Of a DNA stretch of 64,000 nucleotides, positions 7,594 through 17,350 are shown one piece after another. The position numbers and the translations under genes are program-made. The notes below the pieces were generated by a model that saw only the letters and a list, made by a program, of their open reading frames with translations, was not told where the DNA came from and searched no databases. The stretch's first letter is position 1. Each line of letters starts with the position of its first letter. Origin of the DNA: Cardiobacteriaceae bacterium TAE3-ERU3 (GTDB lineage Bacteria; Pseudomonadota; Gammaproteobacteria; Cardiobacteriales; Cardiobacteriaceae); contig JAHUUI010000001.1 of NCBI GenBank assembly GCA_019218315.1, forward strand, positions 62,001-126,000, read 5' to 3'.

Positions 7594-8745
7594 TTACAGC
7601 TCGAAATCATCCAAATCGTCCATATTGACTTCCGAGTCAATCTGACCAATCAAGTAAGAACTGATTTCCACTTCCTGTGGCGCAACTTGCACGTTGTCTG
7701 ACGACAGCCATGCATTGATCCACGGAATTGGGTTTTGCCGTGAATTTGGGAATGCAGGCTCTAGCCCAACGGCTTGCATGCGTAGGTTGGTGATGTATTC
7801 AACGTACTGGCAAAGAATATCGCGATTAAGCCCGATCATCGAGCCATCCTTGAATAGATAGTCAGCCCAGTCTTTTTCCTGCTCGGCCGCGAGTCGGAAA
7901 ATCTCAAACGCATCATGCTCACACTCTTTGGCAATTTCCGCCATTTCCGGGTCGTCTTGACCACTGCGCAAGATATTGATCATGTGCTGGGTACTGGTCA
8001 AGTGCAGGGCTTCATCACGCGCAATCAGTTTGATGATTTTGGCATTACCTTCCATCAATTCGCGCTCAGCGTAAGCAAATGAGCAGGCAAAGGACACGTA
8101 GAAACGAATCGCTTCCAGTACGTTAACGCACATTAAGCACAGATAAATCTTCTTCTTCAGCTCACGCTCATTAACCACACATTTTTTTCCATTCAGGGTG
8201 TGCGTGCCATAGCCAGCAAGCAAGTAGCGTTGGGTGTACTCAATCAGGTCATCGTAGTACTTAGCGATGTCTTGCGCACGTTTCTGAATGTATTCATTCT
8301 CGACAATGTCATCAAATACAAGGCTAGGATCATTGACGATATTACGAATGATGTGTGTATACGAACGCGAGTGGATGGTTTCTGAAAATGACCACGTTTC
8401 AATCCATGTTTCCAATTCAGGTATAGACACCAACGGCAACAAAGCCACATTCGGACTGCGCCCCTGAATTGAATCAAGCAAGGTCTGGTATTTCAAATTA
8501 CTGATGAAAATATGCTTTTCGTGCTCGGGCAGGTTCTGGTAGTCGATACGATCTTGTGAGACGTCGATTTCCTCCGGTCGCCAAAAAAACGACAGCTGCT
8601 TTTCAATCAGTTTTTCAAATACTTCGTACTTTTGCTGGTCGTAACGTGCAACGTTAACCGGTTGACCAAGAAACATTGGCTCGAGTAACTGGTTATTTTT
8701 CTGTTTGGAAAACGTGCTGTAACGGTATTCACATGCTTCGGTCAT
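7594..8745 (-). CDS. nrdB: Class Ia ribonucleotide reductase beta subunit NrdB
   Basis: NrdB holds the di-iron tyrosyl radical that starts deoxyribonucleotide synthesis in NrdA. The 383-residue product (E. coli 376) has the helices carrying the metal ligands ([44 protein letters not shown]). The C-terminus, [11 protein letters not shown], is the acidic-hydrophobic tail that docks on NrdA. The start at 8745 is chosen over an upstream one because AGGAG lies 8 bp before it. It follows nrdA by 11 bp. Confidence 0.95.
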   Translation of the reverse strand: MTEACEYRYSTFSKQKNNQLLEPMFLGQPVNVARYDQQKYEVFEKLIEKQLSFFWRPEEIDVSQDRIDYQNLPEHEKHIFISNLKYQTLLDSIQGRSPNVALLPLVSIPELETWIETWSFSETIHSRSYTHIIRNIVNDPSLVFDDIVENEYIQKRAQDIAKYYDDLIEYTQRYLLAGYGTHTLNGKKCVVNERELKKKIYLCLMCVNVLEAIRFYVSFACSFAYAERELMEGNAKIIKLIARDEALHLTSTQHMINILRSGQDDPEMAEIAKECEHDAFEIFRLAAEQEKDWADYLFKDGSMIGLNRDILCQYVEYITNLRMQAVGLEPAFPNSRQNPIPWINAWLSSDNVQVAPQEVEISSYLIGQIDSEVNMDDLDDFEL

Positions 8746-8756
8746 CGTGTGGCTCC

Positions 8757-11033
8757 TTATATTTTGCAGGCGCCGCCGGCACAATCGTCGGCGATGTCGT
8801 CCTGGCTATCGGCTGCCCCATCACGCGTGTTGTGGTAATACAGGGTCTTAACGCCCAGTTTATAGGTCAACAATAAATCCTTAATCAGCTGGTTCATCGG
8901 TACTTTACCGCCCGGGAAGCGCTGTGGATCGTAACTGGTGTTGGCTGAAATGGTCTGATCGACGAACTTCTGCATCACGGCAACCAGCTGTAAATAGCCT
9001 TCGTTGCCCGGCATTTGCCATAACAGCTCATAGGCATTTTTCAGGTTAGCGAAGTCCGGCACGACCTGCTTCAAAATGCCGTCTTTCGAGGCTTTAACCG
9101 ATACAAATCCACGTGGTGGCTCGATACCATTGGTCGCGTTGGCAATCTGGCTCGATGTCTCTGACGGCATCAGCGCACTCAAGGTTGAATTACGCAGGCC
9201 ATGAGTGACAATTTCTTCGCGCAACGCTTCCCAATCAAGCTGTAAAGGTTCATTACAGACATTATCGAGTTCCTTTTTATAGGTATCGATTGGCAATTTA
9301 CCTTGGCTGTAAGTCGTCTCGTTAAATGCCGGACAAGCACCCTTCTCTTTTGCCAACTGATTGGATGCCTTAAGCAAGTAATATTGAATGGCTTCAAACG
9401 CGCGATGAGTTAAGCCCAATGCCGAGCCATCGCTGTATTTAGCACCATTTTTGGCCAGATAATACGCGTAGTTGATGACGCCAACGCCAAGCGTACGGCG
9501 CTTGCGCGTCGCATTGTGCGCGGCTTCAACCGGATAATCCTGATAATCGAGTAGTGCATCCAAAGCACGGACGATCAAGTCAGCCACCGGCTCAATCTCG
9601 CTTAAATCTTCAAATGCGCCAAGGTTAATCGCTGACAACGTACACAAGGCAATCTCGCCTTCTTCATCGTGCAGATCATTAAGCGGTTTGGTTGGCAGTG
9701 CAATTTCCATACATAAGTTGGACTGGCGCACTGGTGCAACAGCTGGATCAAACGGGCTATGCGTATTGCAGTGGTCAACGTTCTGAATGTAGATACGCCC
9801 TGTTCCGGCGCGCTCTTGCAGCATCAGTGAGAATAAATCGACGGCGGGCACACTACGCTTACGGATACTGTCGTCTGCTTCATATTGCTCATACAAGCGC
9901 TCAAACTCTGCCTGATCCGCAAAAAATGCGTCATAAAGGCCTGGAACGTCTGACGGCGAGAACAAAGTAATATTCTGCTTTTTCAAGAGGCGCTGATAAA
10001 GCAAGCGGTTAATCTGTACACCATAATCCATGTGGCGGACGCGGTTCGCTTCGACACCACGGTTATTTTTCAATACCAACAAAGACTCAACTTCAAGATG
10101 CCACATTGGATAGAACAAAGTCGCAGCACCACCGCGTACCCCACCCTGCGAACAACACTTGACCGCAGTTTGGAAATGCTTGTAAAACGGGATACAACCA
10201 GTATGGCGCGCTTCACCGCCGCGAATCTCACTGCCCTCGGCGCGAATCCGGCCAGCATTAACGCCAATACCCGCGCGCTGTGAGACGTAGCGCACAATCG
10301 CACTTGAAGTAGCGTTAATCGAATCAAGGCTATCGCCACACTCAATCAACACACATGAACTGAACTGGCGCGATGGCGTGCGCACACCGCTCATGATTGG
10401 CGTTGGCAGAGATAGTTTGAACGTGGATGCTGCATCGTAGAAACGCTTGACGTAATCAAGGCGAGTTTCTTGAGGATAGCTGGCAAACAAGCACATCCCA
10501 ACCAGCATATAAAGGAACTGTGGGCTTTCGTATACTTCACCAGTCACGCGGTTCTGCACCAAATATTTGCCCTCAAGCTGCTTCACCGCAGCATAGGCAA
10601 AGTTCATGTCGCGCCAGTGATCAATATAGTCATTCAGCTCGTTGAATTCAGCTTCGCTGTAATCACGCAAAATATGCTGATCGTATTTACCATGCTCAGT
10701 GAGCTTTTGGACATGCTGATAAAAGTGTGGCGGCTCGAACTCACCATAGGCGATCTTGCGCAGGTGAAAAATCGCCAAGCGTGCTGCGAGATACTGATAA
10801 TCGGGTGTTTGCTCAGAAATCAGGTCAGCGGCTGCTTTAATGATCGTCTCATGGATATCATCGGTACGGATGCCATCGTAAAACTGGATATGCGAACGCA
10901 GCTCAACCTGCGATACGGAAACATTGTCCAGACCTTCAGCGGCCCAAGCAATGACGCGATGAATTTTGTCGAGATCAATCTTCTCTTTGCGCCCGTCGCG
11001 CTTAGTAACCTGTAAATGCTGAAAATCTACCAT
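8757..11033 (-). CDS. nrdA: Class Ia ribonucleotide reductase alpha subunit NrdA
   Basis: NrdA reduces ribonucleoside diphosphates in the cytoplasm. The 758-residue protein begins with an ATP-cone allosteric domain ([20 protein letters not shown]). It carries the catalytic [10 protein letters not shown] segment (Asn-Cys-Glu triad), the active-site Cys in [14 protein letters not shown] and the C-terminal redox pair in [11 protein letters not shown] start it at the ATG at 11033 ([11 protein letters not shown]), 5 bp after GAGG, rather than at a codon 15 bp upstream. It is first in nrdA-nrdB-yfaE, and its leader contains the palindromic operator described next. Confidence 0.95.
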   Translation of the reverse strand: MVDFQHLQVTKRDGRKEKIDLDKIHRVIAWAAEGLDNVSVSQVELRSHIQFYDGIRTDDIHETIIKAAADLISEQTPDYQYLAARLAIFHLRKIAYGEFEPPHFYQHVQKLTEHGKYDQHILRDYSEAEFNELNDYIDHWRDMNFAYAAVKQLEGKYLVQNRVTGEVYESPQFLYMLVGMCLFASYPQETRLDYVKRFYDAASTFKLSLPTPIMSGVRTPSRQFSSCVLIECGDSLDSINATSSAIVRYVSQRAGIGVNAGRIRAEGSEIRGGEARHTGCIPFYKHFQTAVKCCSQGGVRGGAATLFYPMWHLEVESLLVLKNNRGVEANRVRHMDYGVQINRLLYQRLLKKQNITLFSPSDVPGLYDAFFADQAEFERLYEQYEADDSIRKRSVPAVDLFSLMLQERAGTGRIYIQNVDHCNTHSPFDPAVAPVRQSNLCMEIALPTKPLNDLHDEEGEIALCTLSAINLGAFEDLSEIEPVADLIVRALDALLDYQDYPVEAAHNATRKRRTLGVGVINYAYYLAKNGAKYSDGSALGLTHRAFEAIQYYLLKASNQLAKEKGACPAFNETTYSQGKLPIDTYKKELDNVCNEPLQLDWEALREEIVTHGLRNSTLSALMPSETSSQIANATNGIEPPRGFVSVKASKDGILKQVVPDFANLKNAYELLWQMPGNEGYLQLVAVMQKFVDQTISANTSYDPQRFPGGKVPMNQLIKDLLLTYKLGVKTLYYHNTRDGAADSQDDIADDCAGGACKI

Positions 11034-11045
11034 ACCGCCCTCAAA

Positions 11046-11096
11046 CACAATATATATGGATCAAAAATGACTTGGCACACTATATAGTGTGCCAAG
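11046..11096. promoter_or_regulatory. NrdR-like operator pair with a 26-bp perfect palindrome upstream of nrdA
   Basis: A 26-bp perfect palindrome (11071-11096, centre ACACTATATAGTGT) lies about 40 bp before nrdA. A second A/T-rich copy, ACACAATATATATGGA (11046-11061), is centred 30 bp away, close to the three-turn spacing of paired NrdR boxes. A minus-strand TTGATT-17 bp-TATAGT promoter would overlap the palindrome. NrdR control is established for nrd operons; assignment here rests on motif and spacing. The palindrome core is 2 bp shorter than the usual NrdR box. Confidence 0.6.
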
Positions 11097-11205
11097 ATGA
11101 GAATCAATCTTTACTTTTCCTGTGTCATGGCAGTGGCCTGTTTCAACGACGAAAAAAATTTTTATCCACCAGATATCCACAGGATATATGTATCCGATAG
11201 ACGCA

Positions 11206-11233
11206 AAAAGGCCGCACCTAAGCGCGGCCTTTT
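11206..11233 (-). terminator. Rho-independent terminator of the SlyD-type isomerase gene
   Basis: AAAAGGCCGC pairs with GCGGCCTTTT around a short loop. It lies 22 bp after the isomerase stop, with a U tract in the minus direction. Confidence 0.88.
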
Positions 11234-11254
11234 AACTAACAATATAAATATTAA

Positions 11255-11716
11255 TTAGTTAGGCATAATGATCTGAGGACCATCCTGCTCACCCTCTTCA
11301 ACCTTATCAACATCGACAGAGAAATTCAGGGTTACGCCAGCAAGTGGGTGATTACCATCAATCACGACCACTTCATCACCAACTTCCTGAACAAATACAG
11401 TGACAGGGCCTTGTGCTGTTTCAGCCTGTAACGGCATACCAGCTTGCAAATTTGGAATATCTTGCAACTGCTCACGAGGAACGCGCTGAACCGCTTCTTC
11501 GTGACGCGGGCCATAAGCATTCTCTGGCTCAATAGTGACATCAATATGATCACCAGCGGCTTTACCCATCAGTGCTTCTTCCAAGCCTGGGATGATTTCG
11601 CCAGCACCAGCTGTAAATACCAATGCTTCACGGCCTTCTGATGTATCCAGCACCTCACCTTCAGGGTTGGTCAAGGTATAGTGGATACTGACTTTCTTAC
11701 CATTTTCAATCTTCAT
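11255..11716 (-). CDS. FKBP-type peptidyl-prolyl isomerase, SlyD-like
   Basis: The 153-residue protein has a split FKBP domain (KVSIHYTLTNPEGEVLDTS, PGLEEALMGKAAGDHIDVTIEPENAYG) interrupted by the IF chaperone insert, then VVVIDGNHPLAGVTLNFSVDV. This is the SlyD/FkpB architecture, a cytosolic cis-trans prolyl isomerase with chaperone activity. It lacks the metal-binding His/Cys-rich tail of E. coli SlyD and ends soon after the FKBP fold. It is monocistronic, followed by a strong terminator. Confidence 0.88.
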   Translation of the reverse strand: MKIENGKKVSIHYTLTNPEGEVLDTSEGREALVFTAGAGEIIPGLEEALMGKAAGDHIDVTIEPENAYGPRHEEAVQRVPREQLQDIPNLQAGMPLQAETAQGPVTVFVQEVGDEVVVIDGNHPLAGVTLNFSVDVDKVEEGEQDGPQIIMPN

Positions 11717-11823
11717 AAATTCCTCATTTATCGTGGTTTGAGTGTTTCGCTAATGCACCCTAACACAGCCTGACTCATCGACCAAATAAATCACCACGCT
11801 AAGCTACATTTTCTTTAGGCAAT

Positions 11824-11858
11824 AAAAAACCCTTTGTAACGTTGTTACAAAGGGTTTT
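11824..11858 (-). terminator. Terminator of the tRNA-Thr/tRNA-Leu transcript
   Basis: AAAAACCCTTTGTAAC and GTTACAAAGGGTTTTT make a near-perfect stem flanked by A/T runs on both strands, just 3' of tRNA-Leu. Confidence 0.9.
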
Positions 11859-11863
11859 TGGAA

Positions 11864-11950
11864 TGGTGCCCAGAAGAGGACTCGAACCTCCACGACCGTA
11901 AGGTCACTAGCACCTGAAGCTAGCGCGTCTACCAATTCCGCCATCTGGGC
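11864..11950 (-). tRNA. tRNA-Leu (anticodon CAG)
   Basis: The minus strand folds as a class II tRNA with GCCCAGA/TCTGGGC acceptor stem, long variable arm and encoded CCA. The anticodon stem CTAGC/GCTAG closes loop TTCAGGT, giving anticodon CAG. Length is 87 nt with CCA. The 3' 26 nt recur with one mismatch at 23741-23766. Confidence 0.95.
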
Positions 11951-11957
11951 TAAAATT

Positions 11958-12033
<76 letters not shown>

Positions 12034-12056
12034 GTATGTCTTGCGACAAGGCGGCT

Positions 12057-12084
12057 ATTCTATGCATTTAGATGCTGCTGTCAA
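12057..12084 (-). promoter_or_regulatory. Sigma-70 promoter of the tRNA-Thr/tRNA-Leu unit
   Basis: On the minus strand a consensus TTGACA (12084-12079) is followed at 16 bp by TAGAAT (12062-12057), about 23 bp before tRNA-Thr. Confidence 0.75.
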
Positions 12085-12174
12085 GCACTTAATCAAGTTT
12101 TTTTACTCATAACTAGCCAACTTGTTAATATGTCGCGCATTCATCATCGTTATATAACCCGAGGCAATAGCAAA

Positions 12175-13038
12175 ATGAGCGTTACATTGCGTAAATTACA
12201 AAAGCGCCTGCGCAAGCATACCGGCCAGGCAATCGAAGATTATCAAATGATCGAAGATGGCGACCGCATCATGGTCTGCCTGTCGGGAGGCAAAGACTCC
12301 TACACCATGCTCGACATGCTGATGTCCCTGCAACGCAGTGCACCAGTCAATTTTTCACTCACAGCTGTCAACCTCGATCAAAAGCAACCCGGCTTTCCCG
12401 AGCATATATTACCCGAATACCTCGAGTCCCTCGGTGTGGATTACCACATCATTGAGAGTGACACCTACTCTATCGTCAGCGACAAAATAGCCCCAGGCAA
12501 TACGATGTGCTCGCTGTGCTCACGTCTGCGCCGTGGTCATCTATATACCTACGCCAAAGAGCACGGCATGACCAAGATAGCGCTCGGACATCACCGCTTC
12601 GACATCATGGAAACATTTTTCCTCAATATGTTCCACGGCGGTCAACTCAAAGCCATGCCACCAAAGCTACAGAGCGACGATGGCGAGCATATTGTGATTC
12701 GCCCGCTGGCCTATTGCGATGAACGCGATATTATCAAATACAGTGAGTGGAAAGACTTCCCTATCATCCCGTGCAACCTGTGTGGCTCTCAGGAAGGTTT
12801 ACAGCGCCAAGCGGTGAAGGAAATGCTGCTTGCATGGGAAAAAGAGCACCCACAGCGTCTGGATAGTATTTTTGCAGCCATGACGCGGGTCAAACCTTCT
12901 CATTTACTTGACCGTGAATTGTTTGACTTCGCCACTCTCGGTAGCCGTACTGAAGGTGATACAGATAGCTGGCTCATCCCAAGTAAACCATCTGCACCGC
13001 CACCAACCAATGAACACCCGCTGATTTTCCATCCATGA
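12175..13038 (+). CDS. ttcA: tRNA 2-thiocytidine biosynthesis protein TtcA
   Basis: TtcA thiolates cytidine 32 of some tRNAs using an ATP-pyrophosphatase fold and a [4Fe-4S] cluster. The 287-residue protein has the PP-loop SGGKDS at residues 37-42, then the cluster/catalytic motifs [10 protein letters not shown] and CNLCGSQ. I use the ATG at 12175 ([10 protein letters not shown]), as the frame upstream runs back through the tRNA-Thr gene. The natural context beside tRNA genes fits, though this is not proof of linkage. Confidence 0.94.
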   Translation: MSVTLRKLQKRLRKHTGQAIEDYQMIEDGDRIMVCLSGGKDSYTMLDMLMSLQRSAPVNFSLTAVNLDQKQPGFPEHILPEYLESLGVDYHIIESDTYSIVSDKIAPGNTMCSLCSRLRRGHLYTYAKEHGMTKIALGHHRFDIMETFFLNMFHGGQLKAMPPKLQSDDGEHIVIRPLAYCDERDIIKYSEWKDFPIIPCNLCGSQEGLQRQAVKEMLLAWEKEHPQRLDSIFAAMTRVKPSHLLDRELFDFATLGSRTEGDTDSWLIPSKPSAPPPTNEHPLIFHP

Positions 13039-13123
13039 ATTTATAAAAACGGAGAGAAACACACAAAAGCAAAATAACTTTTCAATATAAATCAAGTGGT
13101 TGTAAAATTGTTTGAATATTTGC

Positions 13124-13152
13124 TTGACGCTTTCCGCTTAAATCAGCATAAT
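13124..13152 (+). promoter_or_regulatory. Promoter of tRNA-Arg
   Basis: TTGACG (13124-13129), a 17-bp spacer and CATAAT (13147-13152) sit 17 bp before the tRNA. A GC-rich discriminator follows, typical of stringent tRNA promoters. Confidence 0.8.
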
Positions 13153-13169
13153 GCGCACCTCACAACGAC

Positions 13170-13246
13170 GCGCCCGTAGCTCAGCTGGATAGAGTACCTG
13201 GCTACGAACCAGGCGGTCGGAGGTTCGAATCCTTCCGGGCGCGCCA
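13170..13246 (+). tRNA. tRNA-Arg (anticodon ACG)
   Basis: A 77-nt cloverleaf with acceptor GCGCCCG/CGGGCGC and encoded CCA. Anticodon stem CCTGG/CCAGG closes CTACGAA, so the anticodon is ACG (A34 expected to become inosine). Confidence 0.96.
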
Positions 13247-13260
13247 TTCTGAATACCTAA

Positions 13261-13290
13261 AGCCCTGCTGATATCAGCAGGGCTTTTTTA
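13261..13290 (+). terminator. Terminator of tRNA-Arg
   Basis: AGCCCTGCTGAT/ATCAGCAGGGCT is a perfect palindrome followed by six T. The remaining 190 bp to lipB show no convincing ORF or RNA. Confidence 0.9.
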
Positions 13291-13480
13291 TTATCTGAGC
13301 ACAATAATGATCGTGAACAACAATCAGCAAAGGTTTTCCAGTAAAGCATTTCGCTGCTTTCAGCTCAGCAATAAATCCCCAACCTATAGTCGGCAACAAC
13401 CTTTATAAAGTTTTATTATTGATTAAAGTACCTACTCGGCATCTCTTTTCAGGAAAAAGCGTCGCAACCCTATAGAGGGA

Positions 13481-14098
13481 CTACCCAGTATTGATCAATT
13501 CAGCCCAGCGCCGCTCAAGATGCTCTGCCAAGGCTTTTAATGCTTCTGCTGTACTCAGCTCAATACCTTGATCTTTAAGTTGCGTCATATGCATACCGAC
13601 CAAGCCGCAGGGGTTAATCCCGAGAAACGGGCTGAGATCCATATCAACGTTGAGTGCGACACCGTGATAAGTACAGCCCTTGCGTACTTTCAAACCCAGT
13701 GAAGCAATCTTTTCTCCACCGACATAGACGCCGGGTGCATCGGCGCGTGCTTCAGCTTCAACACCGTAATCACTGAGTAGATCAATCACACTTTGCTCAA
13801 TCATGGTGACCAATTTACGAATACCGACATTGGCACGCTTGATATCCAGCAGCAAATAAATAACTGCTTGCCCCGGGCCGTGATAGGTAATTTGCCCACC
13901 ACGGTCAATTTGAACTACTTCAATATTGCCAGGGTTTAGCAGATGTTCGGCTTTACCTGCCAATCCTTGCGTATAGACTGGAGGGTGCTCAACCAGCCAC
14001 AGCTGATCCTCACTATGCGCATTACGTTGCTCAGTGAAATCACGCATTGCTTGCCATACTTCACGATATGGACGCAGGCCCAAATACTGCAAATGCAT
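13481..14098 (-). CDS. lipB: Octanoyltransferase LipB
   Basis: LipB moves octanoate from acyl-ACP to lipoyl domains, the first step of endogenous lipoylation. The protein of about 205 residues has [19 protein letters not shown] and the catalytic Cys/Lys region ([37 protein letters not shown]). A GTG at 14101 also opens the frame, but the ATG at 14098 is the likelier start. It sits directly downstream of ybeD, as in E. coli. A partner user of lipoate, the lipoyl-domain Lpd, is at 50855. Confidence 0.94.
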   Translation of the reverse strand: MHLQYLGLRPYREVWQAMRDFTEQRNAHSEDQLWLVEHPPVYTQGLAGKAEHLLNPGNIEVVQIDRGGQITYHGPGQAVIYLLLDIKRANVGIRKLVTMIEQSVIDLLSDYGVEAEARADAPGVYVGGEKIASLGLKVRKGCTYHGVALNVDMDLSPFLGINPCGLVGMHMTQLKDQGIELSTAEALKALAEHLERRWAELINTG

Positions 14099-14100
14099 CA

Positions 14101-14397
14101 CTATAGCGCCATTAAAACCAATGGATCAGCTGTCAATGCAAGGTATACCTTATCTATGCTTTCTTGATCTTCAAAAATCGCCACGATGGTAAAAGAGAGA
14201 TATTTTTCATTGCTGCTTAACTGCTCATCGACGCGCAGCAATTTCTCACTAGGAATCTGTTCATTGACGATCTTAAGCACCAATGCTCGAAACTCTGTAC
14301 TGTTTTTTCCCATAACTTTGATCGGAAATTCAGCAGGGAATTCAATTAATGTTGTCAGGGACTCATCGTGTAGGGGTTGTTTGTGCTCGTCATTCAT
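14101..14397 (-). CDS. ybeD: YbeD-like DUF493 protein
   Basis: This 98-residue protein matches the DUF493/YbeD family in size, in its [14 protein letters not shown] core and in its place before lipB. The family has an ACT-like fold of unknown, perhaps regulatory, role. A long C-terminal segment ([24 protein letters not shown]) is consistent with that fold. The stop lies within 3 bp of the lipB start, implying coupling. Confidence 0.88.
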   Translation of the reverse strand: MNDEHKQPLHDESLTTLIEFPAEFPIKVMGKNSTEFRALVLKIVNEQIPSEKLLRVDEQLSSNEKYLSFTIVAIFEDQESIDKVYLALTADPLVLMAL

Positions 14398-14480
14398 GAT
14401 GCTTACTCTTTTTGCGGATTATTGCAGGCAATTATAGTTGAATCCATTTGAATGCCAACTGAGTACCTGCAAGTCAATAA

Positions 14481-14507
14481 AATAAAAAAGGCGCCGAATG
14501 GCGCCTT
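14481..14507 (-). terminator. Terminator after rlpA
   Basis: AAGGCGCC-GAAT-GGCGCCTT with a T run in the minus direction lies 18 bp after the rlpA stop. It separates the wall operon from ybeD-lipB. Confidence 0.88.
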
Positions 14508-14524
14508 AATCGATCACACTGACA

Positions 14525-15229
14525 TTACAGTGCGCGAATGGTCACATTAGCCGTACCTTTTTGAATCACGCCAAGCTGTCTAGCCGCTTCCCTTGAAAGG
14601 TCAAGCACTCTATTCCCGTGGAACGGACCGCGGTCATTAACAGTAACAACGACGCTTTTACCGTTGCTGTTGTTAATAACTTCGATTTTTGTACCAAGAG
14701 GGAGTTCTTTGTGCGCTGCTGTCAAAGCATTCATATCAAACCGTTCACCGCTTGCCGTCTTGCGACCATGAAAGCGTTTACCATACCAAGAGGCGCGCCC
14801 TGTCTGGACGAACCCATCACTATCAGCCAGTGTCGTATAGCGTTTGCCACGGACTGTATAGCTAACTGCCCGTTGAACAGCGCGACTTTTGCTTACCGCG
14901 CTTGGTCGAGCTGAACGAGCCTGTAATTGATCAAGGCGGTTAATGATATTGCTATGCCCTTCAGCCGTCTTCTCTACAGGCTTCGCTGCAATAGCCAACT
15001 TATCGTATTCTTTAAATAAAGATGCTTGTTTTTCTTCTGATGCTTTATCACTACCTGTTTCGTTGGCAGCTTCCTCGGCTTGAGGAGATGTTGATGCCAC
15101 TACAGCTTCATCGCTGTTCACTGCAATATCAAAGCTGGGCATGACCACTTTTTCTGTTGTCTCGGCCTGCACATTGCTAAATGATATAAGGGCGCCAAGC
15201 ACGATATAAGAAATACTATTTCTCATCAT
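14525..15229 (-). CDS. rlpA: RlpA-family septal lytic transglycosylase, lacking SPOR domain
   Basis: RlpA proteins cut glycan strands that lack stem peptides. The 234-residue product has a signal peptide (MMRNSISYIVLGALISFSNVQA), a low-complexity linker, and a C-terminal double-psi beta-barrel (TGRASWYGKRFHGRKTASGE, DRGPFHGNRVLDLS) with the catalytic acid region GERFDMNALTAAHKELPLGT. There is no lipobox Cys, so it is probably periplasmic rather than a lipoprotein. It stops where E. coli RlpA continues into a SPOR domain, so septal targeting by SPOR is absent. Its start overlaps mltB by 14 bp. Confidence 0.88.
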   Translation of the reverse strand: MMRNSISYIVLGALISFSNVQAETTEKVVMPSFDIAVNSDEAVVASTSPQAEEAANETGSDKASEEKQASLFKEYDKLAIAAKPVEKTAEGHSNIINRLDQLQARSARPSAVSKSRAVQRAVSYTVRGKRYTTLADSDGFVQTGRASWYGKRFHGRKTASGERFDMNALTAAHKELPLGTKIEVINNSNGKSVVVTVNDRGPFHGNRVLDLSREAARQLGVIQKGTANVTIRAL

Positions 15230-16232
15230 GAATGTGTCTCTTTCTACTGGATTGAATTTGTCTTGATAGCTGCGTTACAGCCATTGCATATAAAGGCGAG
15301 GTATTATAGCGGGTTATGACGTAAAAATTCGGATAAGTTAACCACCATTCATCTCCTTGCGCGCCTTTCAGGATGAGACTGCCCACCATCACTGGTGTTT
15401 CGGCAAGATCCATGTTTATTAAATTTTGTTCATCCTCTAGAATATTGCGGTCAAAATATGGTTCATGTGATTGACCAAAGTGATCGATCTGCGGATCTTC
15501 ATCCAACTGCTCGGCAATTTCTCCACCGCGCACCCAGCCCCGATTCGCAAGATAGTTTGCAATGGAGCCGATGGCATCATCAGCGCTATGCCACAAATCT
15601 ATTTTCCCATCGCCATCATAATCGACTGCGTCATTAAGATAACTGGTCGGCATGAATTGCGCCATACCCATCGCGCCAGCGTAAGAACCCTCTATCGCCA
15701 GTGGATTAAAATTCTGCTGCTGAGCCATGCGTAAAAAACCATCCCATTGTTCACAGAAAAATTCAGCACGCTCAGGATAGTCAAAACACAAGGTAGAAAG
15801 TGCGGCAAATACAGGCGTATTACCGGTAACTTTCCCATAGCGCGTTTCAACCCCCAAAATAGCTACAATTATTGCAGGATCAACGCCATACTCTTCTTCA
15901 GCTCGGGCAAGCGTATCGGCATGTGCTTGCCAAAATGCTACGCCATTTTCAATCCGTGATTGATCAAGGAAGATGGGGCGGTACTCCGCCCACGTTTTGG
16001 TCTTTTCAGCCGGGCGGCTAATCTTGCGCAATACAGACTCATCTTGCTTGGTAGCCAGCAGCAAAGACTGCAAATAAGCTTCATCAAACCCTTCTTTCTC
16101 AGCCAACTGATGCGCACGCATCAGCGCTTCATCACGATAGGCATAACTTTCTTGCTGATGCTCTTCCTGAGCCATCACAGCGGCGGTAAGCGGAAAAATC
16201 AACATGAATAATATAGATCGAAAACCTGTCAT
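15216..16232 (-). CDS. mltB: Membrane-bound lytic murein transglycosylase B
   Basis: MltB cleaves between MurNAc and GlcNAc to form 1,6-anhydro ends. The 338-residue protein has a signal sequence ending near AAVMA, the catalytic Glu in VAILGVETRYGKVTGN, and the GAMGMAQFMPTSYLN and YDGDGKIDLW segments typical of the family. No lipobox Cys is seen, so it may be soluble in the periplasm. It overlaps rodA by 4 bp and rlpA by 14 bp, so hydrolases and elongasome are coexpressed. Confidence 0.93.
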   Translation of the reverse strand: MTGFRSILFMLIFPLTAAVMAQEEHQQESYAYRDEALMRAHQLAEKEGFDEAYLQSLLLATKQDESVLRKISRPAEKTKTWAEYRPIFLDQSRIENGVAFWQAHADTLARAEEEYGVDPAIIVAILGVETRYGKVTGNTPVFAALSTLCFDYPERAEFFCEQWDGFLRMAQQQNFNPLAIEGSYAGAMGMAQFMPTSYLNDAVDYDGDGKIDLWHSADDAIGSIANYLANRGWVRGGEIAEQLDEDPQIDHFGQSHEPYFDRNILEDEQNLINMDLAETPVMVGSLILKGAQGDEWWLTYPNFYVITRYNTSPLYAMAVTQLSRQIQSSRKRHIHDEK

Positions 16233-17350
16233 AAGTGTTCCTCTTCAGCCATTGGTTGATGGCTGCGTAATAAATTGAGGGCTATGCCTAATGCAGCCAT
16301 AAATGCCAACAGTGCACTCCCTCCGTAGCTGATGAATAATAGTGGCAACCCTACAACGGGTAAAAACCCACTCACCATGCCGATATTAATAAATACATTA
16401 ATAAATATGATGAAGAAAAAACTGGCACACAATATCCGCGCATAACGTTTTGTCAAGCTTGCAGAGAGGTATAACCCACGCAAAACAAGCAACAAATAAA
16501 GCAGCAGCAAGATTGATACACCAAACAATCCACGCTCTTCAGCCAAGACAGCAAAAACAAAATCTGTCGTCGATTCGGGCAAAAACTCAAGCTGAGACTG
16601 CGTCCCCTGCATATAGCCTTTACCGCTGATCCCACCCGAACCAATCGCTATTTTTGATTGGATAATATGGTAGCCAGAGCCCCACGGATCTGATTCCGGG
16701 TTAAAGAGCGTCAGTACGCGTTCGCGCTGATAATCCGCAATCCCGAACATCCAGAACAGCGGTACGCCAATCCCGACCAATACACCACCAATAATAATCA
16801 AATACCACGACAGCCCGGCAAGAAACAATGCAACCAGCCCTGAGACGCCGGTCAAAATGGCCGTACCGAGATCCGGCTCGGCACGTATCAGTAAAACAGG
16901 CACAGCAATCAGCACCACAGCGATAATCGTATCGAGCATATCCGGTGCACGGTATTGGCGCGTCAGCCACCATGCCACCATCATTGGCACGGTAATTTTA
17001 GCGAACTCCGAAGGCTGTAAGCGCAGTGGGCCAAGGTCAATCCAGCGCTGGGCACCACCAGCGCTAACCCCGACGAACAAGACCAGCACCAAGAGTGCAA
17101 GATTGCCAATATATGCTACAGGCGTCAGCCTTATTAGCCATGCTGACGGGATAATCAGCATGGTCAGCAAGACGGCCAGCGCCATGACAATCCGCACGCC
17201 TTGATTGATCATCAAAGCCATGCCACCAGCGCTGTAAAGCACATTCATGCTGCCAAACAGCAGAATGACGACTACAAATGCCAGCCACGGATCAATGCGC
17301 CAAAACCGTTGCCACCAATGCTCACGTGGATGGACATCATGTGCGAGCAT
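16229..17350 (-). CDS. rodA: Peptidoglycan glycosyltransferase RodA
   Basis: RodA is the SEDS polymerase of the elongasome, working with PBP2. The 373-residue protein is a multi-spanning membrane protein with SEDS signatures (QRWIDLGPLRLQPSEFAKI, LIRAEPDLGTAILT, STTDFVFAVLAEERGLFG, GLPLLFISYGGSALL). I use the ATG at 17350 (MLAHDVHPREHW), which overlaps mrdA by 14 bp; the frame stays open further upstream inside mrdA. Confidence 0.94.
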   Translation of the reverse strand: MLAHDVHPREHWWQRFWRIDPWLAFVVVILLFGSMNVLYSAGGMALMINQGVRIVMALAVLLTMLIIPSAWLIRLTPVAYIGNLALLVLVLFVGVSAGGAQRWIDLGPLRLQPSEFAKITVPMMVAWWLTRQYRAPDMLDTIIAVVLIAVPVLLIRAEPDLGTAILTGVSGLVALFLAGLSWYLIIIGGVLVGIGVPLFWMFGIADYQRERVLTLFNPESDPWGSGYHIIQSKIAIGSGGISGKGYMQGTQSQLEFLPESTTDFVFAVLAEERGLFGVSILLLLYLLLVLRGLYLSASLTKRYARILCASFFFIIFINVFINIGMVSGFLPVVGLPLLFISYGGSALLAFMAALGIALNLLRSHQPMAEEEHL

